Shown in pieces: positions 8,903 through 16,593 of a stretch of 16,652 nucleotides of DNA. The position numbers and the translations under genes are program-made. The notes under the pieces are model-generated. The model was not told where the DNA came from, did not search any database, and was given only the letters and a program-made list of their open reading frames with translations. The first letter of the stretch is position 1. Every line of letters starts with the position of its first letter. The DNA is from Liolophura sinensis (lineage: Eukaryota > Mollusca > Polyplacophora > Chitonida > Chitonidae), in assembly GCF_032854445.1 (NCBI RefSeq), contig NW_027018541.1, forward strand, positions 1 through 16,652, in the 5' to 3' direction.

Positions 8903-9028
8903 CTTTTTACAGCAGACTGTATCAAGTACCTTGTGTTTTTTATGTACAAATGGTGTGGTTTTTCTACACGTAGATAAAGACATTGAGATTGTCTTGGACT
9001 TAGAAGTAAGACAATTGCTGGGTGAGTT
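8903..9028 (+). other. Exon-like block with acceptor-like and donor-like signals (reference: monomer 17)
   Basis: CTTTTTACAGCAG, ending at 8915, resembles a 3' splice site, with TGTAC and a short T-tract before CAG. GG/GTGAGTT at 9021/9022 fits the consensus 5' splice site very well. The 106 bases between them (8916-9021) are open in the recurrent frame, starting at phase 0 and ending at phase 1. CTTAC-type branch-like sequence occurs upstream in class B units. The 17-base deletion in units 1 and 8 removes most of the T-tract. These signals are short and common by chance, so this may be only a relic or a coincidence. Confidence 0.15.
8963..8995 (+). other. Two small inverted repeats upstream of the main hairpin (reference: monomer 17)
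   Basis: TCTACACGTAGA (8963-8974) has 5-base complementary arms around AC. It is followed by AAGACA (8977-8982) and TGTCTT (8990-8995), a 6-base-pair stem with a 7-base loop TTGAGAT. Both are present in most units. GATATAGACA in the class A variant shortens the second stem at its base by one pair, and unit 15 (GAATTTCTT) destroys it. Confidence 0.5.
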
Positions 9029-9038
9029 AAATGGGCTT

Positions 9039-9066
9039 AGCCCAAAGATTTGACGTCTTCTGGGCT
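9039..9066 (+). other. 10-base-pair hairpin with one bulge (reference: monomer 17)
   Basis: AGCCCAAAGA (9039-9048) pairs with TCTT (9056-9059), a bulged C and TGGGCT (9061-9066), leaving a 7-base loop TTTGACG. Most units retain it. In units with CTTGGCCC the outer A-T pair becomes G-T, still a wobble in RNA. In units with TTTCAGG the loop keeps its length of 7. The arms are damaged in units 4, 8, 22, 24 and 29. A competing shorter stem GGGCT/AGCCC overlaps the left arm. Confidence 0.6.
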
Positions 9067-9157
9067 ATCCAAGGGCACAGAACTTATAGTCAAAAGTTGA
9101 ATATAGTAATGACCAGTCGCGATTGTACAGAGTACAGTGTAGCCGATTTCAATTAAC

Positions 9158-9191
9158 AAAAAGACCAGGCAAAAATGCAAAAGTGGAAAAA
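9158..9191 (+). other. Four clustered A-tracts, possible curved DNA (reference: monomer 17)
   Basis: A5 (9158-9162), A5 (9171-9175), A4 (9179-9182) and A5 (9187-9191) lie on the + strand with centres about 13, 7.5 and 8.5 bases apart, close to one helical turn on average. The cluster is kept in nearly every unit. Phased A-tracts are known to bend DNA, and curved segments are common in satellites. The phasing here is imperfect. Confidence 0.4.
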
Positions 9192-9302
9192 CTGTTCCAG
9201 TGCTGCTGGAAAGAGGCTAATCCCACGTATTTTGTGACGAGAAATCGAATGGTGCAATCCGCGTTGCTCTCCGACCAATACTTTTGGCTGTAGCGACAAT
9301 TG

Positions 9303-9851
9303 AATGATCATTGATATCATAATCACGTGCGTAGCAACGGCTCTTACTCCATGGAAACCAGGGAAATTTGCAATTTTTCAACAGCTGCCGATGCCTGGCA
9401 CAATTCCGCATCATTTGGCACCTTACTGAAGTGGGTCAGTGTTCAGTTGAACTTTTTACAGCAGACTGTATCAAGTACCTTGTGTTTTTCACGTACAAAT
9501 GATCTGGTTTTTCTACACGTAGATAAAGACATTGAGATTGTCTTGCACTTAGAAGTAAGGCAATTGCTGGGTGAGTTAAATGGGCTTAGCCCAAAGATTT
9601 CAGGTCTTCTGGGCTACCGAAGGGCACATAACTTATAGTCAAAAGTTGAATATAGTAATGACCAGTCGCGATTGTACAGAGTACAGTGTAGCCGATTTCA
9701 ATTAACAAAAAGACCAGGCAAAAATGCAAAAGTGGAAAACCTGTTCCAGTGCTGCTGGTAAGAGGTTAATCCGACGTATTTTGTGACGAGAAATCGAATG
9801 GTGCAAACCGCGTTGCTCTCCGACCAATACTTTTGGCTGTAGCGACAATTG
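9303..9851 (+). repeat. Monomer 18 (class B, first B of the B-D dimer)
   Basis: 549 bases. The head reads TTGATATCATAATC with GTGCGTAGC. The middle is class B. Private changes are GCATCATTTGG, CAGTTGAAC and AATGATCTGG. CTTGCACTTAG with TTTCAGGTCTT is the same pairing of variants as in units 20 and 23. The frame is open for 103 codons (9327-9638). Confidence 0.97.
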
Positions 9852-10399
9852 AATGATCATTGATGTCATAATCACGTGCAAAGCAACGGCTCTTACTCCA
9901 TGGAAACCATGGATATTTGCAGTTTTTTAACAGCTGCCGATGCCTGGCCCAATTCCGCATCTTTTGGCACCTTATTGATGTGGGTCACTGTTTAGTTGTA
10001 CTTTTTACAGCAGACTGTATCAAGTACCTTGTGTTTTTTATGTACAAATGGTGTGGTTTTTCTAGACGTAGATAAAGACATTGAGATTGTCTTGGACTTA
10101 GAAATAAGGCAATTGCTGGGTGACTTAAATGGGCTTGGCCCAAAGATTTCAGGTCTTCTGGGCTACCGAAGGGCACATGACTTATAGTCAAAAGTTGAAT
10201 ATAGTAATGACCAGTCGCGATTGTACAGAGTACAGTGTAGCCGATTTCAATTACCAAAAAACAAGGTAAAAATGCAAAAGTGGAAAAACTGTTCCAGTGC
10301 TGCTGGTAAGAGGCTAATCCGACGTATTTTGTGACGAGAAATAGAATGGTGCAAACTGCGTTGCTCTCCGACCAATACTTTTGGCTGTAGTGCCAATTG
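9852..10399 (+). repeat. Monomer 19 (class D, first D of the B-D dimer)
   Basis: 548 bases. ACCATGGATATTTGCAG with the T-A-A-C run and GTGTTTAG define class D, so the frame has an internal TAG. Further open sequence runs 9996-10187 downstream of it. TTCTAGACGTAG replaces TTCTACACGTAG. CTTGGCCC with TTTCAGGTCTT. ATTACCAAAAAACAAGGT is a private form of the units 12/15 tail. The end has GTAGTGCCAATTG. Confidence 0.97.
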
Positions 10400-10735
10400 A
10401 ATGATCATTTATGTCATAATCACGTGCCCAGCAACGGCTCTTACTCCATGGAAACCAGGGAAATTTGCAATTTTTCAACAGCTGCCGATGCCTGGCTCAA
10501 TTCCGCATCTTTTGGCACCTTACTGAAGTGGGTCAGTGTTCTGTTGTACTTTTTACAGCAGACTGTATCAAGTACCTTGTGTTTTTCACGTACAAATGGT
10601 GTGGTTTTTCTACACGTAGATAAAGACATTGAGATTGTCTTGCACTTAGAAGTAAGGCAATTGCTGGGTGAGTTAAATGGGCTTAGCCCAAAGATTTCAG
10701 GTCTTCTGGGCTACCGAAGGGCACATAACTTATAG
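10397..10735 (+). other. Recurrent 112-codon open frame (probably not a gene)
   Basis: This is the clearest single-unit example of a frame that recurs in the same place in the monomer. It starts at the ATG spanning the unit boundary and stops after GGGCACATAAC. Related frames of 91 to 112 codons are open in units 10, 13-18, 20, 23 and 27. They are broken in the others by indels, or in class D by a TAG in GTGTTTAG. The product would have a cysteine- and aromatic-rich middle and an acidic stretch (HVDKDIEIVLDLEVRQLLG). I recognise no domain. Differences between units often change the amino acid (D to H, K to I, L to F), and indels are tolerated, so I see no sign of selection on a protein. Confidence 0.15.
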
Positions 10736-10948
10736 TCAAAAGTTGAATATAGTAATGACCAGTCGCGATTGTACAGAGTACAGTGTAGCCGATTTCAATT
10801 AACAAAAAGACCAGGCAAAAATGCAAAAGTGGACAAACTGTTCCAGTGCTGCTGGTAAGAGACTAATCTGACGTATTTTGTGACGAGAAATCGAATGGTG
10901 CAAACCGCGTTGCCCTCCGACCAATACTTTTGGCTGTAGCGACAATTG
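10400..10948 (+). repeat. Monomer 20 (class B, second B of the B-D dimer)
   Basis: 549 bases. Class B with GTGCCCAGC, ACTGAAGTGGG, CACGTACAAATGG, CTTGCACTTAG and TTTCAGGTCTT. It carries one of the two longest single-unit open frames, 112 codons at 10397-10735. Private changes include CAGTGTTCTG, GTGGACAAACTG and TAATCTGACG. Confidence 0.97.
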
Positions 10949-11497
10949 AATGATCATTGATGTCATAATCACGTGCCCAGCAAAGGCTCTTACTCCATGG
11001 AAACCATGGATATTTGCAATTTTTTAACAGCTGCCGATGCCTGGCCCAATTCCGCATCTTTTGGCACCTTATAAATGTGGGTCAGTTTTTAGTTGTACTT
11101 TTTACAGCAGACTGTATCAAGTACCTTGTGTTTTTCACGTACAAATGGTCTGGTTTTTCTACACGTAGATAAAGACATTGAGATTGTCTTGGACTTAGAA
11201 GTAAGACAATTGCTGGGTGAGTTAAATGGGCTTGGCCCAAAGATTTCAGGTCTTCTGGGCTACCAAAGGGCACATAACTTATAGTCAAAAGTTGAATATA
11301 GTAATGACCAGTCGCGATTGTACAGAGTACAGTGTAGCCGGTTTCAATTAACAAAAAGACCAGGCAAAAATGCAAAAGTGGAAAAACCGTTCCAGTGCTA
11401 CTAGTAAAAGGCTAATCCGACGTATTTTGTGACGAGAAATCGAATGGTGCAATCCGCGTTGCTCTCCGACCAAAACTTTTGGCTGTAGCGACAATTC
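10949..11497 (+). repeat. Monomer 21 (class D, second D of the B-D dimer)
   Basis: 549 bases. ACCATGGATATTTGCAA, TTATAAATGTGGG and GTTTTTAG. The tail GCCGGTTTC, AAAACCGTTCC and GTGCTACTAGTA is shared mainly with monomer 29. The end is CAATTCAATAATC, altering both boundary palindromes. CTTGGCCC with TTTCAGGTCTT, and CCAAAGGGC instead of CCGAAGGGC. Confidence 0.97.
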
Positions 11498-12045
11498 AAT
11501 AATCATTGATGTCATAATCACGTGCGTAGCAACGGCTCTTACTCCATGGAAACCAGGGATATTTGCAATTTTTTAACAGCTGCCGATGCCTGGCTCAATT
11601 CCTCATCTTTTGGCACCTTATAAATGTGGGTCAGTATTTAGTTGTACTTTTTACAGCAGACTGTATCAAGTACCTTGTGTTTTTTATGTACAAATGGTGT
11701 GGTTTTTCTACACGTAGATAAAGACATTGAGATTGTCTTGGACTTAGAAGTAAGACAATTGCTGGGTGAGTTAAATGGGCTTAGCCGAAAAATTTGACGT
11801 CTTCTGGGCTACCGAAGGGCACATAACTTATAGTCAAAATTAAATATAGTAATGACCAGTCGCGATTGTACAGAGTAAAGTGCAACCGATTTCAATTGCC
11901 AAAAAGACCAGGCAAAAATGCAAAAGTGGAAAAACTGTTCCAGTGCTGCTGGTAAGAGGCTAATCCGACGTATTTTGTGAAGAGACATCAAATGGTGCAA
12001 ACCGCGTTGCTTTCCGACCAATACTTTTGGCTGTTGTGACAATTG
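11498..12045 (+). repeat. Monomer 22 (class D-like)
   Basis: 548 bases. The head has GTGCGTAGC, then AGGGATATTTGCA and TTATAAATGTGGGTCAG, close to monomer 30. CTTAGCCGAAAAATTTGACG weakens the left hairpin arm and resembles monomer 24. GAGTAAAGTGCAACC, CAATTGCCAAAAAG and GAAGAGACATCAAATGG are private. The end is CTGTTGTGAC. Confidence 0.96.
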
Positions 12046-12594
12046 AATGATCATTTATGTCATAATCACGTGCCCAGCAACGGCTCTTACTCCATGGAAA
12101 CCAGGGAAATTTGCAATTTTTCAACAGCTGCCGATGCCTGGCTCAATTCCGCATCTTTTGGCACCTTACTGAAGTGGGTCAGTCTTCAGTTGTACTTTTT
12201 ACAGCAGACTGTATCAAGTACCTTGTGTTTTTCATGTACAAATGGTGTGGTTTTTCTACACGTAGATAAAGACATTGAGATTGTCTTGCACTTAGAAGTA
12301 AGGCAATTGCTGGGTGAGTTAAATGGGCTTAGCCCAAAGATTTCAGGTCTTCTGGGCTACCGAAGGGCACATAACTTATAGTCAAAAGTTGAATATAGTA
12401 ATGACCAGTCGCGATTGTACACAGTACAGTGTAGCCGATTTCAATTAACAAAAACACCAGGCAAAAATGCAAAATTGGAAAAATTGTTCCAGTGCTGCTG
12501 GTAAGAGGCTAATCCAACGTATTTTGTGACGACAAATCGAATGGTGCAAACCGCGTTGCTCTCAGACCAACACTTTTGCCTGTAGTGACAATTG
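12046..12594 (+). repeat. Monomer 23 (class B)
   Basis: 549 bases. Class B with CTTGCACTTAG and TTTCAGGTCTT, open for 112 codons (12043-12381). ACAGTACAG follows TGTAC. AAAAATTGTTCC and CTTTTGCCTGTAGTG match units 13 and 16, and as in those cases the next unit is class C. Private changes: TAATCCAACG, GACGACAAATC and CTCAGACC. Confidence 0.97.
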
Positions 12595-12595
12595 A

Positions 12596-13048
12596 ATGAT
12601 CATTTATGTCATAATCACGTGCACAGCAACGGCTTTTACTCCATGGAAACCAGGGAAATTTGCAATTTTTCAACAGCTGCCTATACCTGGCTCAATTCCG
12701 CATCTTTTGGCACCTTATTTATGTGGGTCTGTGGTCAGTTGTACTTTTTACAGCAGACTGTATCATAATCACGTGCACAGCAACGGCTTTTACTCCATGG
12801 AAACCAGGGAAATTTGCAATTTTTCAACAGCTGCCGATACCTGGCTCAATTCCGCATCTTTTGGCACCTTATTCATGTGGGTCTGTGGTCAGTTGTACTT
12901 TTTACAGCAGACTGTATCAAGTACCTTGTGTTTTTCACGTACAAATGGTGTGGTTTTTCTACACGTAGATAAAGACATTGAGATTGTCTTGGACTTAGAA
13001 GTAAGACAATTGCTGGGTGAGTTAAATGGGCTTGCCCGAAAAATTTGA
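12596..13048 (+). other. 150-codon open frame created by the internal duplication (not a gene)
   Basis: The longest open frame in the window. It is a by-product of the 154-base duplication. The first part reads the duplicated sequence in the MIIYVIITC frame. Because 154 is 3n+1, the second part reads the same sequence in the usual MHSNG-type frame. The same DNA is thus translated in two frames within one ORF, which argues against a real protein. No domain is recognisable. Confidence 0.08.
12609..12916 (+). repeat. 154-base direct duplication inside monomer 24
   Basis: Bases 12609-12762 are repeated at 12763-12916. Each copy begins TCATAATCACGTGC and ends AGCAGACTGTA. The join ACTGTATCA/TAATCACG has 3 bases of microhomology (TCA), and TCA also follows the second copy. 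I see two differences between the copies: CTGCCTATACC versus CTGCCGATACC, and TTATTTATG versus TTATTCATG. Both carry GGCTTTTACTCC and GTGGGTCTGTGG, not seen in other units. The insert is not a multiple of 3, so it moves the reading frame by one base. Confidence 0.95.
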
Positions 13049-13297
13049 CGTCTTCTGGGCTACCGAAGGGCACATAACTTATAGTCAAAAGTTGAATATA
13101 GTAATGACCAGTCGCCATGGTAGATAGTACAGTGTAGCCGATTTCAATTAACAAAAAGACCAGGCAAAAATGCAAAAGTGGAAAAACTGTTTCTGTGCTG
13201 CTGGTAAGAGGCTAATCCGACGTATTTTTTGACGAGAAATCGAATGGTGCAAACCGCGTTGCTCTCCGACCAATATATTTGGCTGTAGCGACAATTG

Positions 13298-13847
13298 AAT
13301 GATCATTGATGACAACATCACGTGCCTAGAAACGGCTCTTACTCCATGGAAACCAGGGAAATTTGCAATTTTTTAAAAAGCTGCCGATGCCTGGCCCAAT
13401 TCCGCATCTTTTGGCACCTTATTGATGTGGGTCAGTGTTCAATTGTACTTTTTACAGCAGACTGTATCTAGTACTTTGTGTTTTTTATGTACAAATGGTG
13501 TGGTTTTTCTACACGTAGATAAAGACATTGAGATTGTCTTGGACTTAGAAGTAAGACAATTGCTGGGTGAGTTAAATGGGCTTAGCCCAAAGATTTGACG
13601 TCTTCTGGGCTACCGAAGGGCACATAACTTATAGTCAAAAGTTGAATATAGTAATGACCAGTCGCGATGGTACATAATACAGTGTAGCCGATTTCAATTA
13701 ACAAAAAGATCAGGCAAAAATGCAAAAGTGGAAAAACTGTTCCAGTGCTGCTGGTAAGAGACTAATCCGACGTATTTTGTGACGAGAAATCGAATGGTGC
13801 AAACCGCGTTGCTCTCCGACCAAAGTTTTTGGCTGTAGCGACAATTG
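13298..13847 (+). repeat. Monomer 25 (class A, dimer copy 1, unit 1)
   Basis: 550 bases. The head CACGTGCCTAGAAACGG is shared exactly with monomer 27. TTTAAAAAGCTGCC replaces the usual AACAGCTGCC, removing CAGCTG and shifting the frame, as in monomer 26. TGATGTGGGTCAGTG and TCTAGTACTTTG. ACATAATACAG and AAAAAGATCAGG are less common variants. Confidence 0.97.
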
Positions 13848-14397
13848 AATGATCATTGATGACAAAATCACGTACCTAACAACGGTTCTTACTCCATGTA
13901 ATCCAGGGAAATTTGCAATTTTTTAAAAAGCTGCCGATGCCTGGCCCAATTCCGTATCTTTTGGCACCTTATTGATGTGGGTCAGTGTTCAATTGTACTT
14001 TTTACAGCAGACTGTATCTAGTACTTTGTGTTTTTTATGTACAAATGGTGTGGATTTTCTACACGTAGATATAGACATTGAGATTGTCTTGGACTTAGAA
14101 ATAAGACAATTGCTGGGTGAGTTAAATGGGCTTAGCCCAAAGATTTGACGTCTTCTGGGGTACCAAAGGGCACATAACTTATAGTCAAAAGTTGAATATA
14201 GCAATGACCAGTCGCGATGGTACATAGTACAGTGTAGCCGGTTTCAATTAACAAAAAGACCAGGCAAAAATGCAAAAGTGGAAAAACTGTTCCAGTGCTG
14301 CTGGTAAGAGGCTAATCCGACGTATTTTGTGACGAGAAATCGAATGGTGCAAACCGCGTTGCTCTCCGACCAATACATTTGGCTGTAGCGACAATTG
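13848..14397 (+). repeat. Monomer 26 (class A, dimer copy 1, unit 2)
   Basis: 550 bases. GATGACAAAATCACG with ACAACGGTTC is shared with monomer 28 and the partial unit 31. CACGTACC has lost the E-box and CCATGTAATCC has lost CCATGG. Other variants are TTTAAAAAGC, GATATAGAC, TGGATTTTC, TGGGGTACC, ATAGCAATGACC and GCCGGTTTC. The frame is not open over its full length. Confidence 0.97.
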
Positions 14398-14946
14398 AAT
14401 GATCATTGATGACAACATCACGTGCCTAGAAACGGCTCTTACTCCATGGAAACCAGGGAAATTTGCAATTTTTTAAACAGCTGCGATGCCTGGCCCAATT
14501 CCGCATCTTTTGGCACCTTATTGATGTGGGTCAGTGTTCAATTGTACTTTTTACAGCACACTGTATCTAGTACTTTGTGTTTTTTATGTACAAATGGTGT
14601 GGTTTTTCTACACGTAGATAAAGACATTGAGATTGTCTTGGACTTAGAAGTAAGACAATTGCTGGGTGAGTTAAATGGGCTTAGCCCAAAGATTTGACGT
14701 CTTCTGGGCTACCAAAGGGCACATAACTTATAGTCAAAAATTGAATATAGTAATGACCAGTCGCGATGGTACATAGTACAGTGTAGCCGATTTCAATTAA
14801 CAAAAAGACCAGGCAAAAATGCAAAAGTGGAAAAAATGTTCCAGTGCTGCTGGTAAGAGGCTAATCCGACGTATTTTGTGACGACAAATCGAATGGTGTA
14901 AACCGCGTTGGTCTCCGACCAATGCTTTTGGCTGTAGCGACAATTG
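14398..14946 (+). repeat. Monomer 27 (class A, dimer copy 2, unit 1)
   Basis: 549 bases. Head identical to monomer 25. TTTAAACAGCTGCGATGCC has one extra A and one lost C, so the frame is disturbed locally and then restored, giving 91 open codons at 14422-14697. AAAAAATGTTCC, GACGACAAATC and CCAATGCTTTTGG are shared with monomer 30. GTTGGTCTCC is private. Confidence 0.97.
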
Positions 14947-15496
14947 AATGATCATTGATGACAAAATCACTTGACTAACAACGGTTCTTACTCCATGGAA
15001 ACCAGGGAAATTTGCAATTTTTTAAACAGCTGCCGATGCCTGGCTCAATTCCGCATCTTTTGGCACCTTATAGATGTGGGTCAGTGTTCAATTGTACTTT
15101 TTACAGCAGACTGTATCTAGTACTTTGTGTTTTTTATGTACAAATGGTGTGGTTTTTCTACACGTAGATAAAGACATTGAGATTGTCTTGGACTTAGAAG
15201 TAAGACAATTGCTGGGTGAGTTAAATGGGCTTAGCCCAAAGATTTGACGTCTTCTGGGCTACCCAAGGGCACATAACTTATAGTCAAAAGTTGAATAAAG
15301 TAATGAACAGTCGCGATGGTAGATAGTACAGTGTAGCCGATTTCAATTAACAAAAAGACCAGGCAAAAATGCAAAGGTGGAAAAACTGTTCCAGTGCTGC
15401 TGGTAAGAGGCTAATCCGACGTATTTTTTGACGAGTAATCGAATGGTGCAAACCGCGTTGCTCTCTGACCAATACTTTTGGCTGTAGCGACAATTG
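14947..15496 (+). repeat. Monomer 28 (class A, dimer copy 2, unit 2)
   Basis: 550 bases. Head GATGACAAAATCACTTGACTA with ACAACGGTTC pairs it with monomer 26 and even more closely with partial unit 31. The E-box is lost (CACTTG). TTATAGATGTGGG. GGGCTACCCAAGGGC, AATAAAGTAATGAACAG, GGTAGATAG, GCAAAGGTGG and GACGAGTAATC are further changes. Confidence 0.97.
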
Positions 15497-16044
15497 AATT
15501 ATCAATGATGTCATAATCACATGCGTAGCAACGGCTCTTACTCCATGGAAACCAGGAAAATTTGCAATTTTTCAACAGCTGCCGATGCCTGGCTCAATTC
15601 CGCATCTTTTGGCACCTTACTGAAGTGGGTCAGTGTTTAGTTGTACTTTTTACAGCAGACTGTATCAAGTACCTTATGTTTTTCATGTACAAATGGTGTG
15701 GTTTTTCTACACGTAGATAAACACATTGAGATTGTCTTCGACTTAGAAGTAAGGCAATTGCTGGGTGAGTTAAATGGGCTTAGCCCAAACAATTGACGTC
15801 TTCTGGGCTACCGAAGGGCACATAACTTATAGTCAAAAGTTGAATATAGTAATGACCAGTCGCGATTGTACAGAGTACAGTGTAGCCGGTTTCAATTAAC
15901 AAAAAGACCAGGCAAAATGCAAAAGTGGAAAAACTGTTCCAGTGCTACTAGTAAGGGGCTAATCCGACGTATTTTGTGACGAGAAATCGAATGGTGCAAA
16001 CCGCGTTGCTCTCCGACCAATACTTTTGGCTGTAGCGACAATTG
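15497..16044 (+). repeat. Monomer 29 (class B body with a monomer 21-like tail)
   Basis: 548 bases. It begins AATTATCAAT, so the boundary palindrome is broken. CACATGCGTAGC has lost the E-box. ACTGAAGTGGG is class B, but GTGTTTAG is the class D form with the TAG. ACACATTG and CCAAACAATTGACG damage both hairpins. The tail GCCGGTTTC and GTGCTACTAGTA comes from the same lineage as monomer 21. Confidence 0.96.
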
Positions 16045-16593
16045 AATGATCATTTATGTCATAATCACGTGCGTAACAACGGCTCTTACTCCATGGAAAC
16101 CAAGGATATTTGCAATTTTTTAACAGCTGCCGATGCCTGGCCCAATTCCGCATCTTTTGGCACCTTATAAATGTGGGTCAGTGTTTAGTTGTACTTTTTA
16201 CAGCAGACTGTATCAAGTACCTTGTTTTTTTCATGTACAAATGGTCTGGTTTTTCTACACGTAGATAAAGACATTGAGATTGTCTTGGACTTAGAAGTAA
16301 GACAATTGCTGGGTGAGTTAAATGGGCTTGGCCCAAAGATTTGACGTCTTCTGGGCTACCGAAGGGCACATAACTTATAGTCAAAAGTTGAATATAGTAA
16401 TGACCAGTCGCGATGGTACATAGTACAGTGTAGCCGATTTCAATTAACAAAAAGACCAGGCAAAAATGCAAAAGTGGAAAAAATGTTCCAGTGCTGCTGG
16501 TAAGAGGCTAATCCGACGTATTTTGTGACGACAAATCGAATGGTGCAAACCGCGTTGCTCTCCGACCAATGTTTTTGGCTTTAGCGACAAATG
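16045..16593 (+). repeat. Monomer 30 (class D)
   Basis: 549 bases. AAGGATATTTGCA, the T-A-A-C run, TTATAAATGTGGG and GTGTTTAG. CCTTGTTTTTTTC has lost the G of TTGTG. CTTGGCCC is combined with TTTGACG, an uncommon pairing. The tail AAAAAATGTTCC, GACGACAAATC and CCAATGTTTTTGG follows monomer 27. The end GCGACAAATGAATG has lost CAATTG. Confidence 0.97.

Larger units (their letters stand above)
6011..9302 (+). repeat. Higher-order repeat: trimer of 1,646 bases, two copies
   Basis: Units 12-13-14 (6011-7656) and 15-16-17 (7657-9302) are each 1,646 bases. Unit-specific variants recur at this spacing: ATTACCAAAACACCAGGT in 12 and 15, CAATTAAGAAAAAGACC with AAAAATTGTTCC in 13 and 16, and the class C block in 14 and 17. 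Within a trimer the units lack each other's markers. The copies are not identical (for example CTTCGAC versus CTTGCAC in 13 and 16), so the duplication is not very recent. Confidence 0.8.
8754..9302 (+). repeat. Monomer 17 (class C, trimer copy 2, unit 3)
   Basis: 549 bases and close to consensus, so I used it to locate the hairpins and splice-like signals. It matches monomer 14 in the class C markers. It has GGGCTATCCAAGGGC and CACAGAACTTATAG, the latter shared with units 5 and 6. The tail changes are TAATCCCACG and GCAATCCGCG. Open frame 8778-9053. Confidence 0.97.
9303..11497 (+). repeat. Higher-order repeat: B-D dimer, two copies
   Basis: Units 18-19 (9303-10399) and 20-21 (10400-11497) alternate class B and class D. 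Both B units combine CACGTACAAATG, CTTGCACTTAG and TTTCAGGTCTT. Both D units combine ACCATGGATATTTGCA, GGCCCAATTCC and CTTGGCCC. Heads differ (GTGCGTAGC versus GTGCCCAGC; GTGCAAAGC versus GTGCCCAGC), so support is by block rather than by full identity. Confidence 0.65.
12595..13297 (+). repeat. Monomer 24 (class C, 703 bases, carries an internal duplication)
   Basis: The excess length over 549 is exactly the 154-base duplication listed separately. GGCTTTTACTCC and GTGGGTCTGTGG are private and occur in both internal copies. The hairpin region CTTGCCCGAAAAATTTG is damaged in a way similar to monomer 22. The later part has CGCCATGGTAGATAG, CTGTTTCTGTGC, GTATTTTTTGACG and ATATATTTGG. Confidence 0.97.
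13298..15496 (+). repeat. Higher-order repeat: class A dimer, two copies
   Basis: Units 25-26 (1,100 bases) and 27-28 (1,099 bases) alternate two heads: GTGCCTAGAAACGGCTC in 25 and 27, and GACAAAATCAC with ACAACGGTTC in 26 and 28. All four have TCTAGTACTTTG. The TTTAAAAAGC variant in 25 and 26 but not 27 and 28 shows that conversion has also acted within each dimer. Confidence 0.75.

Noticed and set aside
11060-11085. TATA-like TTATAAATG in units 21, 22 and 30
   Set aside because: It is a class D variant of TTATTGATG or TTACTGAAG with no supporting promoter context.
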